Source: an uncultured Clostridia bacterium
Lineage (GTDB): Bacteria; Bacillota; Clostridia; Oscillospirales; UBA644
DNA: 8,510 bases
NCBI GenBank assembly: GCA_904502105.1
Contig: CAJGDF010000071.1
Span: forward strand, 1-8,510
Direction: 5' to 3'
Shown here piece after piece: positions 5,327 through 8,510 of this stretch. The notes beneath the pieces were generated by a model that saw only the letters and a list, made by a program, of their open reading frames with translations, made no database searches and was not told the origin of the DNA. The first letter of the stretch is position 1; each line of letters starts with the position of its first letter. The position numbers were made by a program, and so were the translations under genes.

Positions 5327-7492
5327 TCATCTTGAGCCTTTGTTGCTTTCAACCTCAGCGGAAATTCCGAGCTGCTGCAAAACCTCATAAAAATGAGATT
5401 CAAGTTCGGGCTCTTTGATATTTCTGATAAATGTTAAATGAAGAGTGTCTTTATACGATATGAGCGCGCAGTTATATGGCTTTGTTGACTGAACACCCAG
5501 AATAAAATCCGCTCTTTGAACGTAATCTTCCATTTCCTTCGGTATTTTCAGCGCGCCGAGGTTTGAAAGGCTGAGAGAGGATTTCCGTTCTCCAACCGCA
5601 TCGAAAACCGCTTTCATAACAAGATTTTTGATAAACAGGGGTATTATTCTTATAAGCATCAGCTTTTCACTGTTAACATTTGTTGCGATCTTCATGCTCA
5701 TCTGTTTTCTTGTTATGTCAAGCCCCATTCTGTGCTTTACAGCCTCACAGATCTCTTCGAGAGAATATTCGCCTAGCTTCGGCAGAATTTCGGGCGTTGT
5801 GTAAAGAACAAAATTTCGAAGCGTTTTGCTTTTGAAAAGGTTTCGGAGGTTTACGGGAATAAGAATTTTTATCGGTTTACGTCTGTTCTGATTCGGCACC
5901 TGCTTTTTCTGACAGTTCTGAAGCGCCATCATAAGCGTTGAACAGATAAACGCGGTGAGTGTTACGTTATATTCATGCGCTTTATCCAAAACTTGCTTTA
6001 TCGGAAGCTTGAAGCAGGTAACATTGAGAAAAGTTCCCGGTTCGGGGGTTCCGAGAAGCGCCCATGCATCGTTTTCTTTTCTGCTCGCGTTTATCTTGCC
6101 TGCATATTTCTGAAAACTGTCCTCAAGCTCTTCTTCTGTCGGTTCGTCAAGTCTGCCGAAAACACCGTTTTCAGCCGGGATGTAAACACCGTATTTTTGC
6201 TGAATATATTCCGCAGTAAGGCTTTTTAAAAAGATAAGCGCACCGTTTCCATCCGTTAAAGAATGGAAAAGCTCAACTGCTATTCTGTTTTTATAGTAAA
6301 GAACACGGAATGCGCATTTTCTGGTCTCACGCTTCGACATCTTTGTCAAAGGATAGCTTTTTTCTTCACGTACCTTCGGCACGGATGCCATTTGTTCAAG
6401 ATAATACCAAAAAACGCCTTTTCTCAATCTTACGGCAATTGAAGGAAAACGTCTTACTGTAACATCAAGCGCAGATTGAAGAATATCCTTGTCTATATCT
6501 TCTTTTAACGAGATCGAAAGACGGAAAATATTACTCCAGTTTTCCGTTCTTGCCGCAGGGTATATCTTTGCGGAGTTGTCAAGCCGTAACCATTTGAGCT
6601 TTTTTTCGGCAGACATAACTCTGTTTAAAAATTTGTTCAGTTTAACATAGTCGTCACGGTCTTCTTCGAGGCAGTAAACGACGTAAGCGTGCCATCTTCC
6701 GTCTTTTACGCTTAATTCGCTTTCGCAGCCGCTGTCGAGAAGCTTGGAATGAAGAAGAGTTGCATCGCTGAGCATTATCTCATTTTTAGCCGCAAAAATA
6801 AGTGACGGCGGCATTCCGTGAAGATCTGCATAGAGAGCCGAAACGAGCGGATCCGTTCTGTTTTCGGTGTAACATCCTGCAAAGAAATTAAGCTGCTCAA
6901 TCGACATTGACGGGTCTTTATCTTTGTTTTCTCTATAAGAGCTTCCTGACGCCTCAAGGTCTGACCACGGAGATATCGCTATTATTCCGCAGGGCATCGG
7001 CTTATTTTCCTGCTTTAGCTTCAGACATACCGAATAGCAAAGTCCGCCGCCTGCGCTTTCGCCGCATAATGTTATGCGGTCATGTGTGTAGCCTTTGTTC
7101 AAAAGATAATTGTATGCTTCAAGAGAATCCTCAACAGCTGCCGGGAATTTGTTTTCGGGTGCAAGTCTGTATGCGCAGCAGAAAACTCTCGTACCCGTTT
7201 CAGCTGCAAGAACAGAACCGAATCCGAGTGCATAATCGAGCCCTCCGCAGGTGTAACCGCCGCCGTGAAGATAGAGGATAACTCCGTCGCGGCGTTCGTC
7301 TTTCGGTATGACCCACGCTCCGTCAAAGTCGCTGAACGTGTGTTTTTTTATTATTACATTGTTTTTGTTCTTTGCTTCAATAAGCTCGCCGATCATGTCC
7401 TGCCCTTTTCTTATCGTTTCAAGAGAACAGCTCTTGAGAAGCGGCGAGAGCTTCATTATCTGGGCAAGGAATGTCTTTACGGATAATGGCAT
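5327..7492 (-). CDS. Two-domain fusion: HSL-type alpha/beta-hydrolase (esterase) plus alcohol-acetyltransferase/condensation-type acyltransferase
   Basis: The 721-residue protein joins two enzymes in one open frame. Residues about 55-290 are an alpha/beta hydrolase of the hormone-sensitive-lipase group: oxyanion motif H76-G-G-G, nucleophile S146 in GESAGGG, an acidic residue near E238 (NEIMLSD) and H268. Residues about 300-715 form a chloramphenicol-acetyltransferase-like fold of the alcohol acetyltransferase/condensation type. This begins at W301-L-R-L-D-N-S-A-K-I-Y, where stand-alone homologues start, carries the active-site H410-S-L-T-D414-G, and has S643-N-L-G later. There is no signal peptide or membrane helix, so it is probably cytosolic or peripheral. 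The ATG at 7492 follows the previous stop by 5 bases, with AAAGGG inside the end of that gene, so translation is likely coupled. A combined acyl transfer and ester hydrolysis on a lipid or alcohol is plausible; the substrate is unknown. Confidence 0.85.
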   Translation of the reverse strand: MPLSVKTFLAQIMKLSPLLKSCSLETIRKGQDMIGELIEAKNKNNVIIKKHTFSDFDGAWVIPKDERRDGVILYLHGGGYTCGGLDYALGFGSVLAAETGTRVFCCAYRLAPENKFPAAVEDSLEAYNYLLNKGYTHDRITLCGESAGGGLCYSVCLKLKQENKPMPCGIIAISPWSDLEASGSSYRENKDKDPSMSIEQLNFFAGCYTENRTDPLVSALYADLHGMPPSLIFAAKNEIMLSDATLLHSKLLDSGCESELSVKDGRWHAYVVYCLEEDRDDYVKLNKFLNRVMSAEKKLKWLRLDNSAKIYPAARTENWSNIFRLSISLKEDIDKDILQSALDVTVRRFPSIAVRLRKGVFWYYLEQMASVPKVREEKSYPLTKMSKRETRKCAFRVLYYKNRIAVELFHSLTDGNGALIFLKSLTAEYIQQKYGVYIPAENGVFGRLDEPTEEELEDSFQKYAGKINASRKENDAWALLGTPEPGTFLNVTCFKLPIKQVLDKAHEYNVTLTAFICSTLMMALQNCQKKQVPNQNRRKPIKILIPVNLRNLFKSKTLRNFVLYTTPEILPKLGEYSLEEICEAVKHRMGLDITRKQMSMKIATNVNSEKLMLIRIIPLFIKNLVMKAVFDAVGERKSSLSLSNLGALKIPKEMEDYVQRADFILGVQSTKPYNCALISYKDTLHLTFIRNIKEPELESHFYEVLQQLGISAEVESNKGSR

Positions 7493-7497
7493 TGTTT

Positions 7498-8510
7498 TTA
7501 CCCTTTAAAATTTCTGTATTTGGTGTCAAGTATTGTGGGCACTGTCTTCATTCTGTCGTAACAGTGTTCAAAAAACATTTTATATGATTCGCAGAAGAAC
7601 TGTTTTCCGTTCGTTTCTTTAAGCGGCTCCTTGTTCCTTCTGCAGCCTGTTCTGCAAAGTCCGAGCCATTTGCAGGTTTTACATTCTTCCTGTTCAACGA
7701 CCGATTCTTTAATGAACCTCTTTGCGGTGTCACACGTTATCATTTCTTCGAGAGGTTTATCTTTTAAATTGCCAAGAAGGTATTCGTCAAGCACGTAAAA
7801 ATCGCAGGAATATACGTTTCCGTTCGCTTCAACTGTAAAATTGCATGAGCATCTGCCCTGCATCGTGCATATTTCGGGCCTTCTTCCCATAAGTATGCCG
7901 CAATAGTTATCAATATCACGTATGCTGATGTAATCTCCTGCGGCAAAATCTCTGTACCACAGATCGAATGTCGTACAAAGAAATTTTCCGTAGCTTTCAG
8001 CTGAAAGTGAGGCGAACTCTGTCTGACCGTCAAAAGGTGCGATCTGGGGAATATATTGGATAAAACGAAGGCCGTTTTTCTTGAAAAAATTATAATTCGA
8101 TTCTGCTCTTTTTGCATTTGCTTCCGTAATAACGGATAAAATATTGAATTCAACGCCTTTTTTAGTCAGCAGATCGGCGGCTTTTTTGACTCTTGAAAAT
8201 GTTCCGTTCCTTTTTGAGTCAACTCTGTTTATGTCGTGGCAGTCTTTTGCTCCGTCAAGAGAAATTCCGATAAGAAAATCGTTTTCTTTAAAAATATCCG
8301 CAAAATGTTCGTCTGTTAAAAGCCCGTTCGTCTGAAGAACATATCTTACAGCCGCCTTCTTTTCTTTTTGCTTTTCTTTAACGTATGCTGTGAATTTTTC
8401 AAAAAATTCATGGCCGCAAAGCGTCGGCTCTCCGCCCTGAAAAGCAAAGGTTATGCTGTCTGCATATTCAAAGGCTCTGTCAATGAGTGTTTTTGCCGTT
8501 TCCTCGGACA
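7498..8510 (-). CDS. Anaerobic sulfatase-maturase-type radical SAM/SPASM enzyme, 5' end outside the window
   Basis: The frame is open from the right edge to a TAA at 7500-7498, 336 residues. A search requiring ATG would report only the last 130 residues from 7890, but the upstream part is clearly coding. It reads FAFQGGEPTL (SAM-binding GGEP), YVLQTNG, GISLDGAKDCHD, RVDSKRNGTFSRV, GVEFNILSV and RFIQYIP, all typical of anSME. The C-terminal SPASM domain has all eight expected auxiliary iron-sulfur cysteines: C-x5-C-x14-C (7869-7804), then C-x2-C-x5-C-x3-C (7683-7642) and a last Cys at 7593-7591. The Asp right after the third cysteine (SCDFYVL) matches the proposed catalytic base of the Clostridium perfringens enzyme. 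The CxxxCxxC radical SAM motif must lie in the missing roughly 40-50 residues. Known members oxidise a Cys or Ser of sulfatases to formylglycine; others modify peptides. No sulfatase is in view. It is the first visible gene of the three-gene operon. Confidence 0.9.
   Translation of the reverse strand, partial: SEETAKTLIDRAFEYADSITFAFQGGEPTLCGHEFFEKFTAYVKEKQKEKKAAVRYVLQTNGLLTDEHFADIFKENDFLIGISLDGAKDCHDINRVDSKRNGTFSRVKKAADLLTKKGVEFNILSVITEANAKRAESNYNFFKKNGLRFIQYIPQIAPFDGQTEFASLSAESYGKFLCTTFDLWYRDFAAGDYISIRDIDNYCGILMGRRPEICTMQGRCSCNFTVEANGNVYSCDFYVLDEYLLGNLKDKPLEEMITCDTAKRFIKESVVEQEECKTCKWLGLCRTGCRRNKEPLKETNGKQFFCESYKMFFEHCYDRMKTVPTILDTKYRNFKG

Noticed and set aside
5311..5403. 31-residue extension of the zinc-ribbon protein
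   Set aside because: It would overlap the end of the preceding gene heavily, and the start at 5310 has AAAGGA at good spacing directly before the CxxC motif.

Overview
The window looks like the chromosome of an anaerobic, low-to-mid GC Gram-positive bacterium, most likely a gut-type Clostridia member. The signs are strong AAGGAG-type ribosome binding sites, consensus sigma-A promoters, a predicted Re-type citrate synthase and an oxygen-sensitive sulfatase-maturase-type radical SAM enzyme. Taxonomy is inferred from protein flavour only. I found no rRNA, tRNA, CRISPR array, transposase or phage gene.

Left part (1-3940). A small AT-rich reading frame (1-360, +), possibly the end of a longer protein, is followed by a rho-independent terminator that closes a minus-strand operon. 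That operon runs from a consensus promoter (2601-2629) through a 460-residue Re-citrate-synthase-like DRE-TIM enzyme (2557-1175) into a GntR/FCD regulator (1175-516), with the two genes overlapping as TAATG. A 26-bp near-perfect palindrome (2584-2609) covers the -10 box and predicted transcription start, which fits autorepression by the GntR protein. Divergently transcribed is a uroporphyrinogen-decarboxylase-superfamily protein (2741-3871) with its own consensus promoter and terminator. It is probably a methyltransferase-like protein rather than HemE.

Middle (3941-4617). A solitary VanZ-family membrane protein (4509-3967, minus) follows. It and the first reading frame share a 21-nt sequence beginning exactly at their stop codons, which forms an inverted repeat around the GntR/citrate synthase/URO-D block. 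A strong hairpin (4578-4610) separates VanZ from the next operon.

Right part (4618-8510). A tight three-gene minus-strand operon runs in from the right edge. It encodes an anaerobic sulfatase-maturase-like radical SAM/SPASM enzyme (N-terminus outside the window), a 721-residue fusion of an HSL-type esterase to an alcohol-acetyltransferase/condensation-type acyltransferase, and a zinc-ribbon protein with about six membrane helices. Spacings are 5 and 15-16 bases. No sulfatase gene is visible. The fusion enzyme with its membrane partner is the most unusual content and may form an undescribed envelope or lipid acyl-modification module; that function is inference only.
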